Source of the DNA: Desnuesiella massiliensis
Lineage (GTDB): Bacteria > Bacillota > Clostridia > Clostridiales > Clostridiaceae
Assembly (NCBI RefSeq): GCF_001403615.1
Contig: NZ_LN879455.1
Span: 682,001 to 746,000 of the forward strand
DNA: 64,000 bases
Reading direction: 5' to 3'
Shown here: positions 16,468-24,850 of the stretch, piece after piece
How positions within the stretch are numbered: the stretch's first letter is position 1
Layout of the letters: the number at the start of each line of letters is the position of its first letter
Program-made: the position numbers and the translations under genes
Notes under the pieces: model-generated
What the model saw: the letters and a program-made list of their open reading frames with translations, nothing else
Databases searched by the model: none
What the model was told of the DNA's origin: nothing

Positions 16468-17400
16468 TTATTCAAGTTTTACATTGCCTTTAGTCATATC
16501 TTCTTCCGTGGCAAAGCCGTTGAAGGTTGGTTCTATTGTTTCTATTGAAGAAATAATATTTATAATAATATACCTATAAATTAGATATATTAAGGGAAGG
16601 TCTATTCCTTCAGGTTCATATATTTGTATTATTTCATTCTTACTTATTATTCTAAAACCGCTAAAATGATAGCATATAAGCTCTGACTCATCAATAAACC
16701 ACTTTTCGTTTAATAGATAAAATCTGTGTTTAGCATAATTCCAGTGACCTATATTTACTCCTGGAGTTATGATATCGCAAACATTGTGAAATAATGAGGA
16801 CATGAAATCCAAGTATTTTTGGTCTCCAAAACTTCCGATTTGTGCATTGTCACTACATTTTTCAATACATTTGTCCTTCCACCATTTTAAACATTGCAAG
16901 CCCATGGTGTCATTTTTAAAGCTTATAAACCCAGAGTTATATTTCCCAGTTAAATCCTGAATAAAACTAGTGAATTCAGGGGTAAAGGCTGGTACAAAAA
17001 CCTCGGCGTTAGATAGTAAAATTGAACAGTGAGGTTGATTTTTAAATATTATACTAGGGTCACTGAAAAAAAATAAATCCGAATCCACATAAGTTATTCT
17101 TTCTAATGAAGGGTATTTGGTCAATAAGCTCTCTATAAAGATAGGCTTTAAAGTCCAGCAGAATTCGTTTAATTTACGCCTTTGCCTTAAGGATTGTAAA
17201 CCTTCATCTTGCAAATCTTTTATATGAGTTATTATGATGTTCTTTAAATTCATTCTATACAAAAGGTTGTAAGTCTCTTCATCCATACAAAGTACAAACA
17301 TTGGATGATCATCATCCATAACTTCATATAAAGATATGAATAGAGCTATAGCTTGGTATAATCGTCCCTTTGATAAAATTGTACAAAACCCGCTAATCAT
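16468..17400 (-). CDS. Glycosyltransferase (GT-A type), paralogue of the 14298-15233 gene
   Basis: A 310-residue protein of the same family as the gene two positions downstream: shared blocks are the start (FCTILSKGRLYQAIALFISL against FTSVVSKDHLFRMIAMYSSL), the DxD motif YVDSDLFFFSDPS (about 104-116) and GKYNSGFISFKND (about 152-164). A soluble transferase acting at the cytoplasmic face is likely. The duplication around a GT2 gene suggests assembly of a short branched or repeating glycan. The exact linkage cannot be inferred. Confidence 0.75.
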   Translation of the reverse strand: MISGFCTILSKGRLYQAIALFISLYEVMDDDHPMFVLCMDEETYNLLYRMNLKNIIITHIKDLQDEGLQSLRQRRKLNEFCWTLKPIFIESLLTKYPSLERITYVDSDLFFFSDPSIIFKNQPHCSILLSNAEVFVPAFTPEFTSFIQDLTGKYNSGFISFKNDTMGLQCLKWWKDKCIEKCSDNAQIGSFGDQKYLDFMSSLFHNVCDIITPGVNIGHWNYAKHRFYLLNEKWFIDESELICYHFSGFRIISKNEIIQIYEPEGIDLPLIYLIYRYIIINIISSIETIEPTFNGFATEEDMTKGNVKLE

Positions 17401-17434
17401 CTATATCAACCTCACTTTTTATTTAAAGTATTTT

Positions 17435-18409
17435 TCAAGAATTCTTTAAAAACTCTTTATACCAATCTATAGTTTTTCTTAGTCCTTCATCAATGGTGTA
17501 GCAAGGCTTCCAACCTAAAATCTCCCTTGCTTTTTTTGCAGATAGATATTGATGCTTTATTTCGTTACTTCCTTCATTTAGCACTAAAGGTTCTAAACTG
17601 CTATCCATAGCTATTAATATTTTTTCTACTAGGTCTAAAACTGTTAACTGTATTTCATTACTGAAGTTAAAGGCCTCCCCAGCTAGATTCATAGCTTCTA
17701 GTTTTTCTGCTAAAAGTAAATAAGCATTAGATGCATCCTCTACATAAAAATAGTCACGTATAAAAGTTCCGTCACTGCGAATTATAGGTCTCTTATTATT
17801 AATAACACTTCTAATAGTCTGTGGAATGATTCTATTAAAATTTAAATCTCCTCCACCATATAAGTTTCCGCATCTTGTTATACACACGGGAAGCTTATAA
17901 GTATGAAAATATGACTGTGCTATTAAATCAGTACAGCTTTTTGAAACATCATAGGGGTGAGTTCCTTTAAGGGGCATATCTTCATCATAGGGAAGAGTTA
18001 TTTGATCACCATAAGCTTTATCACTTGAGGCAATGACAACTCTCTTAACTAATGGACTTTTTCTGCAACATTCTAGTATATTACAGGTGCCTAATATATT
18101 AGCTTTAAAGGTTGACATAGGATTCCTGTTTGCTACACCTACAATAGCCTGTGCTGCCAAGTGAAATACAGTATCAATTTCATATTCACCTAGTGCTCTT
18201 TCTATAAGATCATAATCCTCTAGAGAACCCTGCACAATATTCATTTTTTTATAATGATCTCCAACATAAAGGTTTGATTTTGGTATAGTGTCTCTGACTA
18301 ATCCAGTTACATTTGCCCCAAGCTCAACTAATTTTTTTGACATATAACTTCCTAAAAAACCAGTACAACCAGTAATAAAAACATTTCTTTCCTTCCAAAA
18401 TGACGTCAT
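17435..18409 (-). CDS. rfbG: CDP-glucose 4,6-dehydratase-like SDR enzyme
   Basis: A 324-residue extended short-chain dehydrogenase. It has the NAD motif TGCTGFLG near residue 13, VIASSDKAYGD (catalytic Ser/Thr region), and HPYDVSKSC with the YxxxK pair, then CITRCGNLYGGGDLNFNRIIP, which is characteristic of CDP-glucose 4,6-dehydratases. The reaction gives CDP-4-keto-6-deoxyglucose. The gene directly follows the cytidylyltransferase that would make CDP-glucose. Longer in-frame starts overlap the upstream gene; the ATG at 18409, just after that gene's stop and preceded by GGTGAG, is preferred. Confidence 0.87.
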   Translation of the reverse strand: MTSFWKERNVFITGCTGFLGSYMSKKLVELGANVTGLVRDTIPKSNLYVGDHYKKMNIVQGSLEDYDLIERALGEYEIDTVFHLAAQAIVGVANRNPMSTFKANILGTCNILECCRKSPLVKRVVIASSDKAYGDQITLPYDEDMPLKGTHPYDVSKSCTDLIAQSYFHTYKLPVCITRCGNLYGGGDLNFNRIIPQTIRSVINNKRPIIRSDGTFIRDYFYVEDASNAYLLLAEKLEAMNLAGEAFNFSNEIQLTVLDLVEKILIAMDSSLEPLVLNEGSNEIKHQYLSAKKAREILGWKPCYTIDEGLRKTIDWYKEFLKNS

Positions 18410-18414
18410 GTATC

Positions 18415-19179
18415 TCACCATACCTTCCATAAATAGTTTCCTTGTTTCCACATTTCATTTACTTCTAAGATATCCTTTGCGGTATCCATTGCAGTCCAAA
18501 ATCCTTCATGTATATATACAGCTAGCTCCTGATCCTTTGCCAAATTAATTAATGGCTGCTGTTCTAATACACAGCTTGTATCATCAGTTAAATAATTAAA
18601 CACACCAGGATTCATTATGAAGAAACCACCGTTTATAAGTTCCTTAGTTTGCTTTTTCTCTTCAAAGGATTTAGCAATACCGTCATTAACTGTAAGGGTA
18701 CCATATTGACTTTTTTTATAGATGCCTGTTACTGTAGCAATAGTACCTTTACTTTTATGAAAATCTAAAAGCTTTGATAAATTTATATCTGATAGTCCAT
18801 CTCCATAGGTCAACATAAAAGTTTCGTCACCAATATAGGGCTGAGCTAATTTTAATCTTCCGCCAGTCATTGTATCTATACCTGTATCGAGAAAGGTTAT
18901 TTTCCATTTTTCAGACTTTTCTAATAGCTCAATACCATTTGAATGATCATCTATTTTAAAACTATGGTTTTTCCATTCATAGTTCAGAAAATATTCTTTT
19001 ATCTTTTCACCCTTGTAGCCCAATAGTAGAATGAAGTCATCAAAACCATAATGTTTATACAATTTCATTATATGCCATAGCATGGGTTTTTCTCCTACTT
19101 CTACCAGTGGCTTGGGAATATCTTTTGTTAATTCGTTCATTCTCGTACTTTTTCCACCACATAGAATAACAACCTTCAT
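18415..19179 (-). CDS. rfbF: Glucose-1-phosphate cytidylyltransferase
   Basis: A 254-residue nucleotidyltransferase expected to make CDP-glucose from CTP and glucose-1-phosphate. The signature VVILCGGKSTRMNELT (3-18), IPKPLVEVGEKPMLWHIMKLY (21-41) and LLGYKGEKIKEYF are typical of RfbF, as is GGFWTAMDT-like EGFWTAMDTAKD near the end. It is the first gene of the minus-strand cluster. It is followed after a few bases by the matching dehydratase. No downstream gene for a 3- or 5-epimerase, reductase or aminotransferase is in the cluster, so the final sugar is unknown. Confidence 0.92.
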   Translation of the reverse strand: MKVVILCGGKSTRMNELTKDIPKPLVEVGEKPMLWHIMKLYKHYGFDDFILLLGYKGEKIKEYFLNYEWKNHSFKIDDHSNGIELLEKSEKWKITFLDTGIDTMTGGRLKLAQPYIGDETFMLTYGDGLSDINLSKLLDFHKSKGTIATVTGIYKKSQYGTLTVNDGIAKSFEEKKQTKELINGGFFIMNPGVFNYLTDDTSCVLEQQPLINLAKDQELAVYIHEGFWTAMDTAKDILEVNEMWKQGNYLWKVW

Positions 19180-19354
19180 ATTAATTCCTCCAACTTAAAT
19201 TAATCTATTAGTTATAAAACACACATATAATATAATATATGTCGAAGAAAGTGCTTTTGCTACATAATCTGAGATATATTGTTAAAAGGAAAGCTATTGA
19301 AAATAACATAATTTAATTTTTTATTGTCCTTTTCCTAAATTAAGTGTGAGTAAA

Positions 19355-19378
19355 TAAAAAAAAGAGCTTCAATAGCTC
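19355..19378 (-). terminator. Minus-strand terminator
   Basis: Read on the minus strand, GAGCT...AGCTC is followed by TTTTTTTTATT. It ends the small gene at 19392-19610. Confidence 0.75.
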
Positions 19379-19391
19379 ACAGCCATCACTG

Positions 19392-19610
19392 TTATACCGA
19401 GTTTATTTTATTCAGAATTTCTTTATCTAGTTTTGATTTTACATAACCGCAGTTGAAAGTATCATCATACAGCACTGTAATTATTAAAGTAGTTCGTTTA
19501 TCTATGAAGGTACATTGTTGTATGCTAATTACAAACTTGTCTATTATGAATTCATTAACTGCACTTTCTATTTCACTTATATCATTTCCGTTGAATATTT
19601 TAATTTTCAA
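19392..19610 (-). CDS. Small Cse60-like sporulation protein (tentative)
   Basis: A 72-residue protein starting LKIKIFNGNDISEIESAVNEFI and ending with a charged helix (KSKLDKEILNKINSV). The layout, a short beta-strand with KIKIF, an acidic helix containing NEF and two more strands, resembles the small sporulation protein Cse60 and its clostridial relatives; the match is by eye and weak. The TTG start at 19610 is four bases from AAGGTGAG; a GTG at 19625 overlaps that region. It stands alone with its own terminator. Confidence 0.5.
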   Translation of the reverse strand: MKIKIFNGNDISEIESAVNEFIIDKFVISIQQCTFIDKRTTLIITVLYDDTFNCGYVKSKLDKEILNKINSV

Positions 19611-19625
19611 TGTACTCACCTTCAC

Positions 19626-19905
19626 CTTCTATAATAACGTTAACATATTTTATAAGAATCTTATTTTAAGACATTGCTAACATATTATATGACAAAACAA
19701 TGTATTATGTTATAGGTTTATTGAAAAGAGAAAAGGGGTTTTGTTTATATATGATAATTACAATAAATATTTTAATATGTAAAAATTATTAAAAGAAATT
19801 AGATAATTTCGTATCATTTTGTATAAAAATTAACAATATTGATAAATATAATTGATTTTTTAATAATTTTAAAAATAGCGATATAAATACAAAATTTGTG
19901 TAGTA
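19626..19905. other. AT-rich intergenic region without a recognisable gene
   Basis: The stretch is strongly AT-rich, with no frame carrying a ribosome binding site and no strong hairpin. The only clear signal is the promoter at its right edge. Confidence 0.6.
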
Positions 19906-19934
19906 TTGACAAAATATAAATATAAAACTATATT
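19906..19934 (+). promoter_or_regulatory. Sigma-A promoter for the lipoprotein gene
   Basis: TTGACA (19906-19911), a 17-bp spacer and TATATT (19929-19934), 42 bp upstream of the ATG at 19976. Confidence 0.65.
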
Positions 19935-19975
19935 TATCCTTGGGTGAAAGATTTTTTAGAGTGCGGGGGTTAAAT

Positions 19976-20626
19976 ATGAAAAAAGTAAAAAGAAGTTTAT
20001 TATTAATATTAATGAGTTTATTATTGATTCCAACAGTATTAATTGGATGCAGCTCTAAGCCCAAAATAGGTCCTGATGAGACTGCACAAATTTTATTTGA
20101 TTTTTATATAAAGGGAGATCAAAGTGGCTTATCAAAAATTTCTATAAATAAAGATATGGCCGATGAAACAAAAAAGATTCAAAAGGATGCTACTATTAAA
20201 AAGATAAAAGATCAATTTAAAGCTGGAGGATTAACAATTAAGGATGATCAAGTTGAAGAATTATATAAAGTTCGTTCTGAAGCTTTAAAAGGATTATCTG
20301 CTACTGCAGAGGTTGTTTCTAAAACTGATACTACTGCAGAGGTAAAATTAAAATCAAAATATATTGATGAAGTTGCTCTAGATGAAAAGGCTGCTGACGA
20401 CGCAGTTAAACAGGTTGAAAAATTGCAACTTAAAGATGAAAAAGATGCTTTAAATAAACTAACAGAGCAATATATTAAGAATCTAGTAGAAGCATATAAA
20501 AATGTAAAACCAGCAGAAGGCACTAAAGAAAAAACCTTCAAATTTAAAGTACAGGAAAAGATTTGGCTGGCAGAAGATATGAAAGAATTTGGTGCAGGAA
20601 TTGCTGCTATAGCTATAGGATTATAG
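19976..20626 (+). CDS. DUF5105-type lipoprotein
   Basis: A 216-residue exported lipoprotein. The signal peptide is KKVKRSLLLILMSLLLIPTV with lipobox LIGC, cysteine at residue 24. The mature part has a DETAQILFDFYIKGD segment, then a long charged region and EKIWLAEDMKEF near the end, the arrangement of DUF5105 (DUF4878-like, NTF2-type) lipoproteins common in clostridia. The ATG at 19976 follows a GGGGG site; an upstream in-frame ATG at 19940 would bury the signal peptide. Function unknown. It is monocistronic, with its own promoter and terminator. Confidence 0.78.
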   Translation: MKKVKRSLLLILMSLLLIPTVLIGCSSKPKIGPDETAQILFDFYIKGDQSGLSKISINKDMADETKKIQKDATIKKIKDQFKAGGLTIKDDQVEELYKVRSEALKGLSATAEVVSKTDTTAEVKLKSKYIDEVALDEKAADDAVKQVEKLQLKDEKDALNKLTEQYIKNLVEAYKNVKPAEGTKEKTFKFKVQEKIWLAEDMKEFGAGIAAIAIGL

Positions 20627-20678
20627 TTTAAATTAGATAATATAAAAGAAGAAATATTAAATTCACCCGGGTTTTCTT

Positions 20679-20720
20679 AAAAAATAAACTCATCACTTAA
20701 GGTGGTGAGTTTATTTTTTT
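20679..20720 (+). terminator. Terminator after the lipoprotein gene
   Basis: AAATAAACTCAtCAC pairs with GTGgTGAGTTTATTTTTTT around a TTAAG loop. A strong stem with a run of seven T. Confidence 0.9.
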
Positions 20721-20800
20721 ATAAAGTAAGATGCAGCTAGTTATGGTAAAGTTATCTTGTACTGATATAATAATATTATCTTATATACTTTGGAGGAATT

Positions 20801-22000
20801 ATGTGGAATAAAAAGTTGCTTACTTTTCTTAGGTATTATACCCTTCTTCTAATTATTGCAGGTATCATATTAAAAAATGAAAATATAAATAGTGTCATGA
20901 TAATATTCATATTTATTTTTATCATAAACAATCAGCTTAGATTTTTTTCTTTGGAAAAGAACTACCAAAAGATCATATCTTTTGGCATAGAATTAATATT
21001 TATTACTATAAGCTATAAGTGGATTGGTGGGTACCTCATCATCTATCTAATTTTATCAGCTATAGATAGCAATATATTATTTGATAGGTTTATGCAGAGC
21101 TTTTTTAATATAGTGATAGCTTTTATAGGAGTGTATCTTTCTTATAATGAAAGTTTAGAGTTTAAATTTGTTACCTTAGGGATCTTAGGAGTTATTATAG
21201 CTATATTATATTTTATAAAGGATGAGAATGACAAAAAACTTCAAGCTCAAGAGCTCTATGATAAACTTAGGATTTCAGAGGAAAAGTTAGTAAAGGCAAA
21301 CAGGGATTTGGAGGTTTATGCTAGCTCCATAGAAGAACTTACATTGTTAAGGGAAAGAAATAGAATATCAAGAGAAATACATGATAGTGTTGGACATGCT
21401 CTTTCCGCCATAGTAATCCAGCTAGGGGCTATTGAAAGAACCTTAGGAAAAAGTCCTGAAGTCACAAAAGAATTGACTAGGGAGCTAAAAAAATTTGCAC
21501 AGAACAGTCTTAAGGATATCAGGAGTGCTGTTAGAGAAATAAAACCTAAGGAATTTGAAGAATTTGAAGGAATACTGATAATTGAGGAGCTTATAAATAG
21601 CTTTAAGAAACTAACAGGGATGGATGTAAGATTAGCCTTTACCAAGGAAAAGTGGCCTTTAAATTCTGATCAGGCCTTTGTAATATATAGAATAATTCAA
21701 GAGTTTTTAGCTAATAGCTTAAGACATGGTAAAGCTACTTCCATTCAAATATTTATGGCCTTCACTGAATACAAATTAGTAGTTACCTTAAAGGATAATG
21801 GGGTAGGAGCAAAAGGTTTAGTAGAGGGCATGGGGCTTAAGAGTATGAGAGAAAGGGTCACTGAAATAGGTGGTATTTTTGAGTACAACACTAAATTGGA
21901 ACAGGGTTTTTTAGTAAAGCTAGAGCTAGATAAAAAAGAAAAGCTTAAGATTCATTCGCAGGGGGATAATAATGGAGAAAATAAAGATCATATTAGTTGA
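20801..22000 (+). CDS. NarL-class sensor histidine kinase (LnrJ-like)
   Basis: A 399-residue sensor. About four to five membrane segments fill residues 8-137 with hardly any extracellular loop, so it likely senses within the membrane. A coiled-coil (about 141-182) leads into HisKA_3, RNRISREIHDSVGHALSAI, with His194 as the phospho-acceptor, then HATPase_c with DNGVGAKGL and MGLKSMRERV. The gene overlaps the response regulator by 29 bp and lies upstream of an ABC-2 exporter operon. The same layout is known for Bacillus LnrJK-LnrLMN, which answers linear polyene antibiotics; the ligand here is unknown. Confidence 0.88.
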   Translation: MWNKKLLTFLRYYTLLLIIAGIILKNENINSVMIIFIFIFIINNQLRFFSLEKNYQKIISFGIELIFITISYKWIGGYLIIYLILSAIDSNILFDRFMQSFFNIVIAFIGVYLSYNESLEFKFVTLGILGVIIAILYFIKDENDKKLQAQELYDKLRISEEKLVKANRDLEVYASSIEELTLLRERNRISREIHDSVGHALSAIVIQLGAIERTLGKSPEVTKELTRELKKFAQNSLKDIRSAVREIKPKEFEEFEGILIIEELINSFKKLTGMDVRLAFTKEKWPLNSDQAFVIYRIIQEFLANSLRHGKATSIQIFMAFTEYKLVVTLKDNGVGAKGLVEGMGLKSMRERVTEIGGIFEYNTKLEQGFLVKLELDKKEKLKIHSQGDNNGENKDHIS

Positions 22001-22628
22001 TGATGACAAATTAGTAAGAACAGGTCTTAAAATCATGCTTGAAACCTTTGAGGACATTGAAATTATAGATGTAGCAGCTAACGGAGAAGAGGCTTTAAGA
22101 GCCTGCAGAAAAAATGAACCAGATGTGATACTCATGGATATAAGAATGCCTAAGTGCGATGGGGTACTTGGAACAAAGCTTATTAAGGAGGAGTTTAGTA
22201 AAATTAAGGTTTTAATATTAACCACCTTTAATGATGTGGAATATATTCATGAAGCTTTAAAATGCGGAGCTTCAGGGTATCTCCTAAAGGATAGTGACTG
22301 TGAGCTCATCTATGAGGGAATAAAGAGCTCCTTTAAAGGAAATGTGGTAGTTAATCCTGAAGTAGCTTCTAAGATAATCAGTGAAAATATAAAATATAAT
22401 AATAAGAATAATCTAGAGGAAGTAAAAAGTAATTATAGTTTAAATGATAAAGAGATAAGCATAATTAAAGAGATAGCTAATGGTTTATCCAACAAGGAAA
22501 TAGGAGAAAAGCTTTATCTATCAGAGGGAACTATAAAAAATAACATAAGCAATATATTAAGTAAGCTTTCTCTTAGAGATAGAACTCAGCTTACTATATT
22601 CGCCTTTAAAAACAATATAGCAGATTAA
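21972..22628 (+). CDS. NarL/LuxR-type response regulator (LnrK-like)
   Basis: A 218-residue regulator. The receiver domain has the acidic pocket DDD (10-12), phospho-acceptor Asp56 in VILMDIRMP, and the conserved Thr and Lys (LTTFND, YLLKDSD). The C-terminal LuxR helix-turn-helix has ISIIKEIANGLSNKEIGEKL and SEGTIKNNISNILSKL. The ATG at 21972 follows GGGGG and lies inside the kinase gene, so the two are translationally coupled. The likely target is the exporter operon directly downstream, whose upstream region holds a palindrome at 22647-22687. Confidence 0.92.
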   Translation: MEKIKIILVDDDKLVRTGLKIMLETFEDIEIIDVAANGEEALRACRKNEPDVILMDIRMPKCDGVLGTKLIKEEFSKIKVLILTTFNDVEYIHEALKCGASGYLLKDSDCELIYEGIKSSFKGNVVVNPEVASKIISENIKYNNKNNLEEVKSNYSLNDKEISIIKEIANGLSNKEIGEKLYLSEGTIKNNISNILSKLSLRDRTQLTIFAFKNNIAD

Positions 22629-22646
22629 TGTATATTCAAAAAATAA

Positions 22647-22687
22647 CTAGTGACTTAAGTAACTTTGGTAGTTACTCTTAGGACTAG
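22647..22687. promoter_or_regulatory. Imperfect palindrome, candidate operator of the response regulator
   Basis: CTAGT (22647-22651) with ACTAG (22683-22687) and, inside it, AGTAACT (22658-22664) with AGTTACT (22670-22676) around TTGGT. Dyad symmetry of this kind fits a dimeric LuxR-type regulator. No biochemical data support it. Confidence 0.45.
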
Positions 22688-22688
22688 C

Positions 22689-22743
22689 AATACCCCCAGA
22701 ATTTTTCTACAATGTAATTAGAAGAATTTAGGGGGTATTTTTT
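22689..22743 (+). promoter_or_regulatory. Terminator-like hairpin that contains the ribosome binding site of the exporter gene
   Basis: AATACCCCC (22689-22697) pairs perfectly with GGGGGTATT (22731-22739), and an inner stem of about ten pairs (GAATTTTTCTA with TAGAAGAATTT) extends it. The T-run TTTTTT abuts the ATG at 22744. The only Shine-Dalgarno-like sequence, GGGGG (22731-22735), lies in the 3' arm. It can act as terminator, attenuator or translation switch. Confidence 0.65.
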
Positions 22744-23682
22744 ATGGCTAGTGTAATTGTAAAAAATGTTACTAAGAGATTTGATGATAAATTGGTTTTA
22801 GATAATATATCTTTTGAAATAAAGAAAGGGGATATCTTTGGACTCATAGGACCCAATGGGGCAGGTAAGTCAACTCTAATAAATATAATCACAGGATTGC
22901 TTAAAGCCAATAGTGGAGAGGCTTCTATTGGAGGATACTCCATCTCAAAAGAGCCATTGAAAGCCAAAGGATTACTGGGATTAGTGCCACAGGAATTGGC
23001 ACTTATGGAGGAACTATCTGCTTATGACAATCTTGAATACTTTGGAGCTTTCTATGGCCTCGGTGGGAAGCTATTAAAGGAAAGAATTGAAGAAGCTCTT
23101 CAGGTTACAGGGTTAAGTGATAGAAAAAAGGAAAAGATAAAAAAATTCTCTGGAGGAATGAAGAGAAGATTAAACTTAGCCGTAGCTATAATGCATAGAC
23201 CTAAGGTGCTTATACTTGATGAGCCTACTGTAGGAGTTGATCCACAATCGAGAAACTATATTTTTGAGTTTATAAAGAAGATCAACAAAGAAAATAATAC
23301 TACCATTATATATACTTCACATTATATGGAAGAAGTTGAACAGCTATGCAACAGCATATTCATATTAGATTTAGGTAAGGAGATTGCCTCAGGTTCTAAA
23401 TCAACAATTAAAGCTATGGCTAGCATTCATGGCACAATTAAGCTTAGTTTAGAAGATGTTAATGAAGAATTCATCCTTAGAATAAAAGAATTGCCAGGGG
23501 TTAAGGATTGTTTTATAAAAGAGGGGATAGTTTCTATATTTATAGATGAAGAGAAGTTTAATTTAGAAAAGCTGATGCTCCTATCCATTGATAAAAAGAA
23601 GAAAATAAAGAGTTTTGCTGTAGAAGAAGCCTCCTTAGAGGAAGTTTTCCTTTCGCTTACAGGGAAGAAGCTTAGAGATTAG
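22744..23682 (+). CDS. ABC exporter ATP-binding protein (LnrL-like)
   Basis: A 312-residue ABC ATPase of the DrrA/CcmA class. Walker A is GPNGAGKS (36-43), the Q-loop VPQELALMEELSAYDNL follows, the signature reads KKFSGGMKRRLN, Walker B VLILDEPTVGVDP, and the H-loop YTSHYMEE. An extra C-terminal domain of about 90 residues is typical of antibiotic exporters. It should power the two permeases encoded next. The start codon is positioned at the end of the hairpin described just upstream. Confidence 0.92.
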   Translation: MASVIVKNVTKRFDDKLVLDNISFEIKKGDIFGLIGPNGAGKSTLINIITGLLKANSGEASIGGYSISKEPLKAKGLLGLVPQELALMEELSAYDNLEYFGAFYGLGGKLLKERIEEALQVTGLSDRKKEKIKKFSGGMKRRLNLAVAIMHRPKVLILDEPTVGVDPQSRNYIFEFIKKINKENNTTIIYTSHYMEEVEQLCNSIFILDLGKEIASGSKSTIKAMASIHGTIKLSLEDVNEEFILRIKELPGVKDCFIKEGIVSIFIDEEKFNLEKLMLLSIDKKKKIKSFAVEEASLEEVFLSLTGKKLRD

Positions 23683-23693
23683 GAGGGATAACA

Positions 23694-24848
23694 ATGAGAA
23701 TAAAAGCAACTATAAAAGTTACCTTTAAAGCAATGAGAGCTCAGTGGAAGCAGTTATTGCTAGTATATGCTATATTTCCATTGCTATTATCCTTAGTTAT
23801 GGGATATTTCCAAAAGGATACTTTTAGACCAGAAGTAAGCTTAGACAAGATTAATCTTACTATTGTAGATGAAGATAAGAGCAAAAGCTCCCAAGGTTTT
23901 AAGGAATTATTTCAGGCTGAAGGTATAAAAGACTTATTTAATATATCTGAAAAAGGAGATTATGTAATTACCATACCCAAAGGATATGAAGATAATTTAA
24001 TTAACCTTAAGGATATGGACATAAAGGTAGATGAAAAGAAGCGAGTGTCTAGGACTAATGAAGCTATAGTAAGAATAATTATAAATCAATATGGTGAAAG
24101 CTTAACAGAATCTTTGATAATTTCAAATAAAATAAATGAAATGACTCTAAAGGATAAGGAAAAATTATTTAATGAAGTAACTAATAGCATAAATAGCTTA
24201 GGGGCTAAGAGTGCTTTAAAAACTAATATAATACAAGGGGAACGAACCTTATCTTCTTTTGAAAATCAGGCTGCATCCATGATGAGCTATATGCTTTTCA
24301 TGATGATCATGGGTTGTGTTGGGGGATATCATTTAGATAAGGAAAATGGGAGCTTTAAAAGATTAATGTCTACTCCTATTACTAAGGAAACTTTCTTTAA
24401 TTTAGATTTATTAATATTCTTTCTTTCAAGCTTTATATATGGACTTATATATGTGGCAACCTTTAGGATAGCAGGGTTAGCCTTTAAAGGTACAAACCCT
24501 ATGAATATAATAGCTATATTAGCAGCTCAAAGCCTTTTAGTGACCTCTTTGGCTGGCTTGATGATTGCCTTCTTAGGAAAACAAAATTCTAATATTATAA
24601 TCATATTATCTATGTACTTTGAAATTATATTTGGTGGGGCATTTATTCCTATAAAGGATATAACTAATAAAGTTTTTGCCCTTTTAACAAGATTTGCTCC
24701 AGGTAATGTGCTTACTCAGGCTTATAAGAACTGTATACTTTTTAACTCCTTTCAAAGTATAATCAAATATTTGTCTATTATGATTTTAATCTCTATAGGT
24801 GCCTATGCTATAAGTATTTTAAAAGTAAAGATTAAATGGGAGGAATAA
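23694..24848 (+). CDS. ABC-2 type permease (LnrM-like)
   Basis: A 384-residue membrane protein with one N-terminal transmembrane segment (about 20-38), an extracytoplasmic domain of about 160 residues, then five or six hydrophobic segments in the C-terminal half, the ABC-2 permease layout. EKENGSFKRLMSTPITKETF-type sequence (DKENGSFKRLMSTPIT) is the coupling-helix region typical of this family. AGGAGG precedes the ATG by a normal distance, 11 bp after the ATPase gene. It would form a heterodimer with the product of the next gene. Confidence 0.88.
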   Translation: MRIKATIKVTFKAMRAQWKQLLLVYAIFPLLLSLVMGYFQKDTFRPEVSLDKINLTIVDEDKSKSSQGFKELFQAEGIKDLFNISEKGDYVITIPKGYEDNLINLKDMDIKVDEKKRVSRTNEAIVRIIINQYGESLTESLIISNKINEMTLKDKEKLFNEVTNSINSLGAKSALKTNIIQGERTLSSFENQAASMMSYMLFMMIMGCVGGYHLDKENGSFKRLMSTPITKETFFNLDLLIFFLSSFIYGLIYVATFRIAGLAFKGTNPMNIIAILAAQSLLVTSLAGLMIAFLGKQNSNIIIILSMYFEIIFGGAFIPIKDITNKVFALLTRFAPGNVLTQAYKNCILFNSFQSIIKYLSIMILISIGAYAISILKVKIKWEE

Positions 24849-24850
24849 GT

